From Sphingomonas crocodyli (GTDB lineage Bacteria > Pseudomonadota > Alphaproteobacteria > Sphingomonadales > Sphingomonadaceae): a DNA stretch of 64,000 nucleotides. Within the stretch, counting starts at the first letter, position 1. Each line of letters opens with the position of its first letter. A program made the position numbers and the translations under genes. Shown here in pieces: positions 43,516 to 52,796 of the stretch. The notes under the pieces are model-generated. The model searched no databases. It saw only the letters and a list, made by a program, of their open reading frames with translations, and was not told where the DNA came from. The stretch is taken from NCBI RefSeq assembly GCF_004005865.1, contig NZ_SACN01000001.1:1984001-2048000 (forward strand), given 5' to 3'.

Positions 43516-44481
43516 ATGGCCGCCACGCATTCCACCCGCATGCTTGTCCTCGGTTCGGGGCCGGCGGGGCTTTCGGCGGCGATCTACGGCGCGCGCGCGG
43601 GGCTTGCGCCGATCGTGGTGCAGGGCATCCAGCCCGGCGGCCAGCTGACGATCACCACCGACGTCGAAAACTATCCCGGCTTTCGCGACGTGATCCAGGG
43701 CCCGTGGCTGATGCAGGAAATGCAGGCGCAGGCCGAACATGTCGGCGCAACGATGGTGTGGGACACGATCGTCGATGTCGACCTGTCCGAGCGCCCGTTC
43801 CGCCTGAAGGGCGATGGCGGCGCGCTCTATGTCTGCGACACTTTGGTGATCGCCACGGGCGCGCAGGCCAAATGGCTCGGCATTCCGGGCGAGCAGGAAC
43901 TGGGCGGCAAGGGCGTTTCGGCCTGCGCCACCTGCGACGGCTTCTTCTATCGCGGCAAGAAGGTGGCGGTGATCGGCGGCGGTAACACCGCGGTCGAAGA
44001 GGCGCTGTATCTGACCAACCACAGCCAGGACGTGACCCTGATCCATCGCCGCGACAGCCTGCGCGCCGAAAAGATCCTGCAGGATCGCCTGTTCAAGCAT
44101 CCGAACGTCAACGTGCTGTGGAACAAGGAAACCGTGCGCTTCATCGGCGGCGACGATCCCTCGCAGGGCCTCGTCGGCATCGAACTGCGCGACACGCAGA
44201 CGGGCGAGCTTTCGGTGCTCGCCACCGACGGCGGCTTCGTCGCGATCGGTCACCATCCGTCGACCGAGCTGTTCCGTGGCCACCTCGCGCTCGACAGCGA
44301 CGGCTATCTGATCGTGGAGAAGGGCGGCACGAAGACGAACGTGCCCGGCGTGTTCGGCTGCGGCGACGTTGCCGACAAGATCTACCGCCAGGCCGTCACC
44401 GCCGCCGGCACCGGCTGCATGGCCGCGCTCGACGCCGAACGTTTCCTGGCCGAGACCGATTTCGAGGTTGAACCGGCCTGA
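43516..44481 (+). CDS. trxB: Thioredoxin-disulfide reductase
   Basis: This FAD/NADPH enzyme reduces thioredoxin. It has 321 residues. The FAD-binding GSGPAGLSAAIYGARAGL starts the protein, the redox pair is CATC (about residues 137-140) followed by DGFFYRG, the NADPH motif is VIGGGNTAVEEALYL with HRRDSLRAEKI, and the FAD-binding VFGCGDVADKIYRQAVTAAGTGCMAALDAERFL ends it. ATG 43516 starts at MAATHSTRM; a further upstream frame (43453) would add 21 residues without a motif. A family A palindrome follows the stop. Confidence 0.95.
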   Translation: MAATHSTRMLVLGSGPAGLSAAIYGARAGLAPIVVQGIQPGGQLTITTDVENYPGFRDVIQGPWLMQEMQAQAEHVGATMVWDTIVDVDLSERPFRLKGDGGALYVCDTLVIATGAQAKWLGIPGEQELGGKGVSACATCDGFFYRGKKVAVIGGGNTAVEEALYLTNHSQDVTLIHRRDSLRAEKILQDRLFKHPNVNVLWNKETVRFIGGDDPSQGLVGIELRDTQTGELSVLATDGGFVAIGHHPSTELFRGHLALDSDGYLIVEKGGTKTNVPGVFGCGDVADKIYRQAVTAAGTGCMAALDAERFLAETDFEVEPA

Positions 44482-44494
44482 GGCTGTACATTCC

Positions 44495-44587
44495 CGTCAT
44501 CCCGGCGGAGGCCGGGATCTCAGCGAGCATCCAGGCGTAAGCTAGCCGAACGAACATCCAGAGATCCCGGCTTCCGCCGGGATGACG
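44495..44587. repeat. Dispersed palindrome, family A (copy 2)
   Basis: Begins CGTCATCCCGGCGGAGGCC and ends CTTCCGCCGGGATGACG. The arms read CCCGGCGGAGGCCGGGATCT on the left and match on the right with one substitution. It lies in the convergent space after trxB. The remainder of the 314-bp gap up to 44795 holds the promoter-like element described separately and no gene. Confidence 0.85.
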
Positions 44588-44593
44588 ATATGC

Positions 44594-44622
44594 TTGACAA
44601 ATGGGAACAAAAGAAGTACATA
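44594..44622 (+). promoter_or_regulatory. Orphan sigma-70 promoter with overlapping LexA-like box
   Basis: TTGACA at 44594-44599, a 17-base spacer, and TACATA at 44617-44622. GAAC-N7-GTAC at 44605-44619 is one base from the alphaproteobacterial LexA site GAAC-N7-GAAC and overlaps the promoter, as an SOS-repressed promoter would. No gene follows on this strand for 570 bp. Confidence 0.6.
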
Positions 44623-44682
44623 AGCTGCCGTAACGCGCTCGCGCATTACTCTTTCTCAGGGTGAGACGGCACGCACTCAGTT

Positions 44683-44701
44683 GCGAGTGATAATCAAACT
44701 C
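44683..44701. promoter_or_regulatory. Possible Fur-like box in the orphan promoter's transcript
   Basis: GCGAGTGATAATCAAACTC matches 13 of 19 positions of the classical Fur box (inverted GATAAT-type core TGATAATCA). No iron gene is adjacent; it may be left over from a lost gene. Confidence 0.25.
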
Positions 44702-44750
44702 ACTCCGCAGAGCCTGTTCCCGCGATGACGTAGTGACAACTTTGACAACT

Positions 44751-44784
44751 TTCGACCCAGCGTGACGCTGCGAATCGGGTCGAA
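44751..44784. terminator. Nested hairpin between the orphan promoter and the acyl carrier protein gene
   Basis: TTCGACCC at 44751-44758 pairs with GGGTCGAA at 44777-44784, enclosing a second perfect stem AGCGT/ACGCT at 44759-44769. No T-run follows in either direction. It could close a small RNA from the 44594 promoter or cap the 3' end of the acyl carrier protein message. Confidence 0.4.
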
Positions 44785-44795
44785 AGGAGAGGCGG

Positions 44796-45074
44796 TCAGG
44801 CCGCGACTTTCGCCTCGGCAAAGCTCACCAGCGCGCCGAAGCTCTCGAGCATTTCGCCGTCGACCTCATCGTCGTCGATGATGATGCCCAGCCGATCCTC
44901 AAGTTCGGTCAGCAGGCCGGCGACCGCCATCGAATCGAGTTCGGGCAGCGATCCGAACAGCTGGGTGTCGGCATCGAAGGCGGCGACGCGGGCGGGATCG
45001 AGGCCCAGCACGTCGGCGAGCACGGCGCGCACCACATCTTCGGTTGCGCCAGGATCGTTCACGGTCACCGTCAT
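44796..45074 (-). CDS. Acyl carrier protein (specialised, not the fatty-acid synthase ACP)
   Basis: A 92-residue carrier protein. The 4'-phosphopantetheine attachment serine is S48 in [21 protein letters not shown]. Helices flanking it follow the ACP fold. The ELDSMA context and the [22 protein letters not shown] end resemble carriers used with stand-alone acyl-CoA/AMP ligases or exosortase-linked and lipid pathways rather than AcpP (which has DSLD). No ligase or synthase is adjacent; guaA is divergent. The ATG at 45074 is preceded by a spacer of 111 bp shared with guaA. Confidence 0.85.
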   Translation of the reverse strand: MTVTVNDPGATEDVVRAVLADVLGLDPARVAAFDADTQLFGSLPELDSMAVAGLLTELEDRLGIIIDDDEVDGEMLESFGALVSFAEAKVAA

Positions 45075-45185
45075 TCCTTGAAAAGCGTCCGAAAAAGTCG
45101 CGCCCGACTAGACCCATCGATTGCATACGGCAAGATGCGCCAGCGCATACTGGACAGGACGGGCTCACGCATTTATCGGCCCCCC

Positions 45186-46784
45186 ATGACAGCCCAGCTC
45201 CCCGCGGTTCCGTCTGGCCCCACCGCCGGCCAGCCTCATGAATCCATCCTGATCGTCGATTTCGGCAGTCAGGTGACCCAGCTGATCGCACGCCGCGTGC
45301 GCGAAGCGGGCGTCTATAGCGAGATCGCACCCTTCACCCAGGCCGAGGCCGCGTTCGAACGGCTCCAGCCGAAGGGCATCATCCTGTCGGGCGGCCCCGC
45401 ATCGGTCGCCGATATCGGCAGCCCCCGCGCCCCGCAGGCCTTTTTCGAGGCGGGCATTCCCATCCTCGGCATCTGCTATGGCCAGCAGACGATGTGCGCG
45501 CAGCTCGGCGGTTCGGTGACGCCGGGGCATGACAGTCGCGAGTTCGGCCGCGCCTTCATTGAGGTGACCGGCCGATCGGCGCTGTTCGATGGGCTGTGGA
45601 AGGAAGGCGAGAGCCATCAGGTCTGGATGAGCCACGGCGACAAGGTCGACGCGCTCCCGCCCGGCTTCTCCCCGATCGCGGTGTCGGAGGGCGCCCCCTT
45701 CGCGGTCACCTCGGACGAAAAGCGCCGCTTCTACGGCGTCCAGTTCCACCCCGAAGTCGTCCACACCCCCGATGGCGCCAAGCTGATCGCCAACTTCGCC
45801 CGCCACGTCTGCGGCCTTACCGGCGACTGGACGATGGCCGAGTTCCGCGCGACCAAGATCGCCGAGATCCGCCAGCAGGTCGGCTCCGGCCGCGTGATCT
45901 GCGGTCTTTCGGGCGGCGTCGACAGCGCGGTCGCCGCCGTGCTGATCCATGAGGCGATCGGCGATCAGCTGACCTGCGTGTTCGTCGATCACGGCCTGAT
46001 GCGCATGGGCGAGGCCGATCAGGTCGTCGGCCTGTTCCGCGAGCATTACGGCATCCCGCTGGTCCATGTGAACGCCGAGACGCTGTTCCTCAACGGCCTG
46101 GCCGGCGTCAGCGATCCGGAGGCCAAGCGCAAGTTCATCGGCAAGACCTTCATCGAAGTGTTCGAAGCCGAAGCGAAGAAGATCGGCGGCGCCGACTTCC
46201 TGGCGCAGGGCACGCTCTATCCGGACGTGATCGAAAGCGTCAGCTTCACCGGCGGGCCTTCGGTGACGATCAAGAGCCACCACAATGTCGGTGGCCTGCC
46301 CGAACGCATGAACATGAAGCTGGTCGAGCCGCTGCGCGAGCTGTTCAAGGACGAGGTCCGCGAACTGGGCCGCGAGCTGGGCCTGCCCGACATCTTCGTC
46401 GGCCGCCACCCGTTCCCCGGGCCGGGCCTCGCGATCCGCATTCCGGGCGAAGTGAACAAGGAGCGGTGCGACATCCTGCGCAAGGCCGACGCCATCTACC
46501 TCGACGAGATCCGCCGCGCGGGCCTCTATGACGCGATCTGGCAGGCGTTCGCTGTGCTGCTGCCCGTCCGCACCGTCGGCGTGATGGGCGATCACCGCAC
46601 CTATGACAGCGTCTGTGCGCTGCGTGCCGTCACCTCCACCGACGGCATGACCGCCGACATCTACCCCTTCGACGCCGCCTTCCTCGCCCGCTGCGCGACC
46701 CGCATCGTCAACGAGGTGCAGGGCATCAACCGCGTCGTTTACGACTACACCTCGAAGCCGCCCGGCACGATCGAGTGGGAGTGA
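45186..46784 (+). CDS. guaA: GMP synthase (glutamine-hydrolysing)
   Basis: GuaA converts XMP to GMP with ATP and glutamine. From the ATG at 45186 it has 532 residues. The class I amidotransferase domain holds GICYGQQ with the nucleophile Cys near residue 97 and [10 protein letters not shown] with its His-Glu. The ATP pyrophosphatase domain has the P-loop [17 protein letters not shown] near 240. The dimerisation domain ends [20 protein letters not shown], the universal GuaA end. A 36-codon upstream extension of the frame (to 45078) is ignored. A VapC-type toxin gene abuts its 3' end. Confidence 0.96.
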   Translation: MTAQLPAVPSGPTAGQPHESILIVDFGSQVTQLIARRVREAGVYSEIAPFTQAEAAFERLQPKGIILSGGPASVADIGSPRAPQAFFEAGIPILGICYGQQTMCAQLGGSVTPGHDSREFGRAFIEVTGRSALFDGLWKEGESHQVWMSHGDKVDALPPGFSPIAVSEGAPFAVTSDEKRRFYGVQFHPEVVHTPDGAKLIANFARHVCGLTGDWTMAEFRATKIAEIRQQVGSGRVICGLSGGVDSAVAAVLIHEAIGDQLTCVFVDHGLMRMGEADQVVGLFREHYGIPLVHVNAETLFLNGLAGVSDPEAKRKFIGKTFIEVFEAEAKKIGGADFLAQGTLYPDVIESVSFTGGPSVTIKSHHNVGGLPERMNMKLVEPLRELFKDEVRELGRELGLPDIFVGRHPFPGPGLAIRIPGEVNKERCDILRKADAIYLDEIRRAGLYDAIWQAFAVLLPVRTVGVMGDHRTYDSVCALRAVTSTDGMTADIYPFDAAFLARCATRIVNEVQGINRVVYDYTSKPPGTIEWE

Positions 46785-47209
46785 TCAGCCAAGCAAGCGC
46801 GTAGGCACGCCCAGTGCGGGGCCGGCGTCCGCAAGCCGTTGGTCGAGCGTGTGGACCGTGGCGCCGTGATCCGATGCGATGGCAAGATGCAGCGCGTCGC
46901 CCGCGCGAAGCCCGAGCATGTGCTGATCCACGAACTTCGTCGCCGCCCTGAAATGCGCGCCGGTAACGGGCAGAACGGTCAGGCTGTCGGCGACCAGCTT
47001 GTGGAAAGCGGCCAGCGCAGCGGCCCTGTGCTCAAGCTCGATCTGCCGGGTCCGCAGCTTGATGGCGAAGGCGGAGGATGTCTCCGTCATGGTCCAGTCG
47101 CTGATCAGAAGCTCGGCCGGATCCTGTTGCGCCAGCCATGCCTGAACGCGTGGCGTCGCCGCTTCATTGGAAAGCGCCGCAACGATCAGCGACGTGTCGA
47201 TATAGAGCA

Positions 47210-47210
<1 letters not shown>
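46785..47210 (-). CDS. vapC: VapC-type PIN-domain ribonuclease toxin
   Basis: A 141-residue PIN nuclease. The acidic cluster is D5 ([10 protein letters not shown]), E43 ([10 protein letters not shown]) and D105 ([11 protein letters not shown]), with a further acidic position in TLDQRLADA. VapC toxins cut tRNA or rRNA when the antitoxin is lost. It starts within the antitoxin's stop (TGATG overlap), so translation is coupled. Its stop is directly against the guaA stop in the convergent direction, with no bases between the coding regions. Confidence 0.88.
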
Positions 47211-47944
<734 letters not shown>

Positions 47945-47952
47945 CGTAGGAA

Positions 47953-47978
47953 GGGCGCCGCCATCGCTGGCGACGCCC
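47953..47978. terminator. Terminator between DUF2147 gene and the exporter permease
   Basis: GGGCGCCGCCA at 47953-47963 and TGGCGACGCCC at 47968-47978 pair around TCGC with one mismatch, followed by CGTTCCTT. It lies between the convergent ends. Confidence 0.65.
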
Positions 47979-47984
47979 CGTTCC

Positions 47985-50486
47985 TTACTCGTATCGCAGC
48001 GCGTGGATCGGGTTGGCGCGCGCCACGCGGACGGCGTGGGCCGATATGGTGCCGATCGCGATGACGAGCGCGATCGCGCCGGCGATGACGAACGGCACCG
48101 GGGTCAGCGTGATCCGGCTGTCGAAGGTGTTGAGCCAATCGCGCATCACCCACCAGGCGACCGGCCAGGCGATCAGATTGGCGATCAACACCGGCCGGCT
48201 GAACTGCCACACCAGCAACTGGACGATATCCCGCGTCCGCGCGCCCAGCACCTTGCGAATGCCGATCTCCTTGGTGCGGCGTTCGGCGGTGAAGCTGGCG
48301 AGGCCGAACAGGCCCAGGCAGCCGACGATCACCGCGAGGATCGCGAAGGATGCGAAGATCTGCGCGCGGGCCGTCTCGGCTTCGTAGAGGCGGGTCATGA
48401 TGTCGTCGCTGAACTGCGCCTCGAATGGAACGGCGGGCTGGCGGCTTTTCCACAGCCGCTCGATCCGGGCGCGGACCGCTGCGGGATCGCCGGTGTAGCG
48501 GACGATGACATAATCGTCGCCGCCCTGGTCGCGATAGAACATCATCGGCTCCATCGGCGTGCGCACCGAACGGAAGCGCGTGTCGTTGACCACGCCCACG
48601 ATCGTCACCGGGGTCGCGCCATATTTGGTGTCGACCATCGACGTCTTGACCGTCTTGCCGATCGCAGCCTGCGGATCGGCGAAGCCCAGCCGTTTGAGCG
48701 CCAGTTCGTTCATCACGACGTTGAGGCCGCGCCGGTTGAGCGCCGCATCCGCCTCGGGCTGCGAGGGGAAGGGCAGGGTCGCGTCGTCCATCGCGCGGTT
48801 GCGATCGAGCAGGCGCCCCGCGACCTTGCGCAGGCCCATCGTCGCGAAGAAGTCCGGATCGATCGCATAGGTACCGATCAGGATCGACTCGTTGCGCCCT
48901 TCGACCTGGAAGCCGCGATTGCTGCTGTTGCGGGTGTTGACGCCGATCGATGTCGTGGCGGCGGCGAGGACGCCGTCGACGCGCTTGATCTCGTCGACCA
49001 GCGATCGGCGCGCGGCGTGATCGCGGATGCGGCCGGCATTGTCGATCTGCAGGATGCCGTCGCGCTTGAAGCCGGGATCGACCGTCTGCGCATAGACGGT
49101 CTGCGCGTAGATGACGGCGGTGCAGACGATCAGGCCGATCGATACCGCGAACTGGCCGATCACCAGCACCGAACGCAGCCGGCCCGAGCCGCTCGCATCC
49201 GCGCTCGACTTGTTCGCCTTCAGCACACGTGCGGGCTGGAAACCCGACAGGATGAACGCGGGGTAGAGGCCGCCCGCAAGGCCGACGACCAGCACGAGCA
49301 GGATCATCGGCAGCAGAACGCCATCCACGCCCCAGTAATGTAGCGCCAGATCGGCCTTCAGGAAGGCGGCGAACCACGGCAGGCTGAGTTCGACCATCGC
49401 CAGCGCGACCAGCATCGCGATCGCCGACATCAGCACGGATTCGGTCAGGAACTGCGCGATCAGCTGCTTGCGGCTCGCGCCCAGCACCTTGCGCAGCGCG
49501 ACTTCGCGGGCGCGTTGTCCGGCGCGGGCGGTGGCCAGGTTGGTGAAGTTGACGCAGGCCATCGCCAGGATCAGCACCGCGATCACCGCGAAGGTATAGA
49601 CGGTGCGCCGGTCGTTGCCCGGCGTCATCGATCCGCCCTGCGCCTTGCCCAGATGGATGTCGCGGACGTTGACGAGGTGCCAGTCCTGATCGTCGCCCGC
49701 ATTGGTGCGCAGCCCGGCGATCGTCTCGTCCGGAATGTTGCGCTTCTCCCAGGCGGGAAGCTGCGACCGGATCGCGGCAGGGTTGGCGCCGGGACGCAGC
49801 GTCACGAACACCCAGCCCGATTGCCAGCCCCAGCTGTCGAGGAATTCGGGGATGTCGGCGAAATAGCTGTTCGGATCGATCCGGCCGACCATGTTGAACT
49901 TGATCGCGCTGTTCTTCGGCGTGTCTGCCGTCACGCCGGTGACGCGATAATCGAAGGTGCGGCCGCGCGCGCCCATCGTCAGCGTCTTGCCCAGCGCGTC
50001 GACGGTACCGAACCGCTTGATCGCCTCGCTTTCGGTGACGACCAGCGATCCGGCCGATTGCAGCGCGGTCGCGGGATTGCCGCGCAAGAACGGGAATTGG
50101 AGCACATCGAACAGATTGCCGTCGACCAGCAGCACGTCGTCGCTGGGCGTCGCCTGTCCGTCCTTCGTCACGATCGGGCTGGCAGACAGCGCGTAAACGA
50201 GCTTGTCGACCTGCGGGAAATCCTTCTTCAGCCGCTGACCGGCGACATAGGCCGTCATCTGCAGGTTCATCTCATTGCCCGTTTCGGGCGACTTGTAATG
50301 CGACTGGAACTGATAGGCGTTTTCCGCGCCCGGCAGCGTCGCATCATAGGTCAGCTCGTAGCGGACGAAGAGCAGGATCATCAGGCACGCGGCCATGCCG
50401 ATCGCCAGACCCAATATGTTGATGAAGGCATAAGCGCGGCTCTTTGCGAGCGCCCGGATGCCGACGGTCAGATAGTTGCGCCACAT
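47985..50486 (-). CDS. MacB-like ABC transporter permease (double FtsX-type)
   Basis: An 833-residue permease with two repeats of the MacB-type architecture: an N-terminal helix (FINILGLAIGMAACLMILLFVRYEL), a large periplasmic domain (SPIVTKDGQATPSDDVLLVDGNLFDVLQFPFL), then three FtsX helices (about residues 270-430, MACVNFTNLATARAGQRAREVALRKVLGA), and the same order again ending with TAERRTKEIGIRKVLGARTRDIVQLL. No ATPase domain is fused; that is the gene at 50618. The ATG at 50486 has AAGGGGA 8 bases before it. A family A palindrome lies in the message between ATPase and permease. The likely substrate is a peptide, lipid or antibiotic across the envelope. Confidence 0.88.
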   Translation of the reverse strand: MWRNYLTVGIRALAKSRAYAFINILGLAIGMAACLMILLFVRYELTYDATLPGAENAYQFQSHYKSPETGNEMNLQMTAYVAGQRLKKDFPQVDKLVYALSASPIVTKDGQATPSDDVLLVDGNLFDVLQFPFLRGNPATALQSAGSLVVTESEAIKRFGTVDALGKTLTMGARGRTFDYRVTGVTADTPKNSAIKFNMVGRIDPNSYFADIPEFLDSWGWQSGWVFVTLRPGANPAAIRSQLPAWEKRNIPDETIAGLRTNAGDDQDWHLVNVRDIHLGKAQGGSMTPGNDRRTVYTFAVIAVLILAMACVNFTNLATARAGQRAREVALRKVLGASRKQLIAQFLTESVLMSAIAMLVALAMVELSLPWFAAFLKADLALHYWGVDGVLLPMILLVLVVGLAGGLYPAFILSGFQPARVLKANKSSADASGSGRLRSVLVIGQFAVSIGLIVCTAVIYAQTVYAQTVDPGFKRDGILQIDNAGRIRDHAARRSLVDEIKRVDGVLAAATTSIGVNTRNSSNRGFQVEGRNESILIGTYAIDPDFFATMGLRKVAGRLLDRNRAMDDATLPFPSQPEADAALNRRGLNVVMNELALKRLGFADPQAAIGKTVKTSMVDTKYGATPVTIVGVVNDTRFRSVRTPMEPMMFYRDQGGDDYVIVRYTGDPAAVRARIERLWKSRQPAVPFEAQFSDDIMTRLYEAETARAQIFASFAILAVIVGCLGLFGLASFTAERRTKEIGIRKVLGARTRDIVQLLVWQFSRPVLIANLIAWPVAWWVMRDWLNTFDSRITLTPVPFVIAGAIALVIAIGTISAHAVRVARANPIHALRYE

Positions 50487-50513
50487 TGGGCTGTCCCCTT
50501 GATCCTCCCTCCT

Positions 50514-50604
50514 CGTCATCCCGGCGGAGGCCGGGATCTCAGGAGGCTCTTGCCGCTAGTTCATCTCCCCACCTCCTGAGATCCCGGCCTCCGCCGGGAT
50601 GACG
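50514..50604. repeat. Dispersed palindrome, family A (copy 3), inside the exporter operon
   Basis: Begins CGTCATCCCGGCGGAGGCC and ends GGCCTCCGCCGGGATGACG. The arms are perfect inverted copies over at least 29 bp, extending into CAGGAGG/CCTCCTG. It lies 13 bases downstream of the ATPase gene's stop and 28 bases upstream of the permease start, in transcription order. A long mRNA hairpin at this point would lower permease expression relative to the ATPase, or protect the upstream message. Confidence 0.88.
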
Positions 50605-50617
50605 GGATGGGGAGTCC

Positions 50618-51298
<681 letters not shown>

Positions 51299-51312
51299 GG
51301 GTTCGGTCCTTC

Positions 51313-52608
51313 TCAGTCGCGCTTGATGTCGAGGCCGGTCTTGTCGACGAGGCCGGAATAGGAGGAGGTGATCACCTTCTCGCCGGGATCGAGCCCGTCG
51401 AGCACCTCGATGAAATCGGAATTGCGGCGGCCAAGGCGGACGTTGCGGCGCACCGCGCTCTTGCCGTCGGGCGCCACCACGAACACCCAGCTGCCGCCGG
51501 TGTCGTTATAGAAGCTGCCATTGGGGATCAGGCGGGCGCGAACCGGATCGCCCAGCGTCAGCCGGGTCTGGATCGTCTGGCCGCGCTGCATGCCCTCAGG
51601 CTCGGCGCCCAGGAACCACAGGTCGACCTCGAACTCGCCATTCTTCACCTGCGGATAGATCTTGGCGACCTTCATCCGATACGGCTTGCCGTCGCGCTCG
51701 ATCGTGGCGATCTGGCCGGGTTCGACCCGGCCGAGATAGAATTCGTCGACGCCCGCGACGATCTTGGTGCGGCCGGGGCTGTCGATCTGCCCGATCCGCT
51801 CGCCGCGGCTCATCGACTGGCCGACCTGGATCGAGAAGGCAGTGAGCTGGCCGGAGACCGGCGCGCGCAGCTTCAGCTGATCGAGGTTGGCGCGGGCGAT
51901 GGCGAGCGCGGACTGGAGCGAGTTGGCGGTGGCGCGAAGCTGCGCGAGCTGGCTTGTCTGAAGCCGCTCGTCGGTCGCCTGCGCCTCGCGCAGCACGCGG
52001 CCGCGCTTGAGCTGATATTGATAATCGTCGGTCGTGTCGCGGAAGGTGCGGCCCGCAACGAAGCCCTTGTCGGCCAGCGGGCGCTGGATCTCGTACTGGC
52101 GCTTCGCCTTATTGGCGTCGAGATCCGCCTGGATCAGGTTGCGCTCATTCTCCAGCCGGTTGCGCGACAGATTGAGTTCGGTCGTGCGCAGATTGTTGAG
52201 CTGCTCGGCGACTTCGGTTTCGCGCGCCAGCGTGGAGAGTTGGAGATCGGCGTTCGAGAGTTCGGCGAGAAGCTGCCCCTTCGCCACGGTCGCCCCATCC
52301 TCGACCAGGATCTTTTCGACCCGGCCGCCTTCGACAGCGTCGAGATAGACGGTGAGGAGCGGGGTCACGCGGCCCCGCAACGGCAGGAAATCGTCGAACG
52401 TACCCATCTTCACGTCGGATATGGTGAGACGGGTCGCATCGACCGTCTGGCTTTCCCCGCGCGGCGCGAACCACCACGCGGCGATCAGTAGCAGGAGCGC
52501 GGCCACGCCGCCGGCGATGATTTTGGTGCGCGTCGAAAGCCCACGCTTTTCGATCACGCGATCCATGCTGCCGCCGGTCGGGGCGCTGCTCTGCGGTTCG
52601 GATTTCAT
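51313..52608 (-). CDS. MacA-like periplasmic adaptor (membrane fusion protein)
   Basis: About 431 residues. One N-terminal helix (IIAGGVAALLLLIAAWWF), then HlyD-type beta domain, lipoyl half (LTVYLDAVEGGRVEKILVEDGATVAKGQLLAELSN), a long coiled-coil hairpin (about residues 125-230), the second lipoyl half (LKLRAPVSGQLTAFSIQVGQSMSRGE), beta barrel and membrane-proximal domain. It links inner membrane pump to outer membrane channel. Starts at 52623, 52608 and 52566 are in frame; 52623 would be almost at the transcription start predicted from the sigma-54 promoter, so 52608 is used. No TolC-like gene is in the cluster. Confidence 0.88.
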   Translation of the reverse strand: MKSEPQSSAPTGGSMDRVIEKRGLSTRTKIIAGGVAALLLLIAAWWFAPRGESQTVDATRLTISDVKMGTFDDFLPLRGRVTPLLTVYLDAVEGGRVEKILVEDGATVAKGQLLAELSNADLQLSTLARETEVAEQLNNLRTTELNLSRNRLENERNLIQADLDANKAKRQYEIQRPLADKGFVAGRTFRDTTDDYQYQLKRGRVLREAQATDERLQTSQLAQLRATANSLQSALAIARANLDQLKLRAPVSGQLTAFSIQVGQSMSRGERIGQIDSPGRTKIVAGVDEFYLGRVEPGQIATIERDGKPYRMKVAKIYPQVKNGEFEVDLWFLGAEPEGMQRGQTIQTRLTLGDPVRARLIPNGSFYNDTGGSWVFVVAPDGKSAVRRNVRLGRRNSDFIEVLDGLDPGEKVITSSYSGLVDKTGLDIKRD

Positions 52609-52635
52609 GCGGAGAACGGTCATGCCGATTGTTAC

Positions 52636-52650
52636 GCAAACGGCGTGCCA
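52636..52650 (-). promoter_or_regulatory. Sigma-54 promoter of the exporter operon
   Basis: On the minus strand TGGCACG-CCGT-TTGC, a full match to the sigma-54 consensus TGGCACG-N4-TTGC. The -24 GG is at 52649-52648 and the -12 GC at 52637-52636. Transcription would begin near 52624, at the adaptor gene's first possible start codon. Confidence 0.85.
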
Positions 52651-52703
52651 CTTGCTGCTGGTCAGGCGGCATAAGCCTTTCGTCGAACTGCGCTCGCCTG
52701 TGC

Positions 52704-52774
52704 TGTCCGTTTCCGGACAGTTGATTTGTCCGAAAGCGAACAGTCGTCCTTTCGCGACTGTCCGAAATCGGACA
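52704..52774. promoter_or_regulatory. Three TGTCCG-N4-CGGACA palindromes (enhancer sites for the divergent activator)
   Basis: Perfect copies at 52704-52719 and 52759-52774, and a copy with one mismatch (CGAACA) at 52727-52742. Centres are 23 and 32 bp apart. They lie 55-125 bp upstream of the sigma-54 promoter, the usual position for NtrC-type enhancer sites, and the rightmost is 22 bases before the regulator's own start. Confidence 0.8.
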
Positions 52775-52796
52775 TGCTGGGGATATGGGGGAATTG

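Noticed and set aside
44629..45200. A small SOS-induced division inhibitor behind the 44594 promoter
   Set aside because: Frames from every ATG or GTG on that strand are under 15 codons, or run antisense through the acyl carrier protein gene without hydrophobic character.
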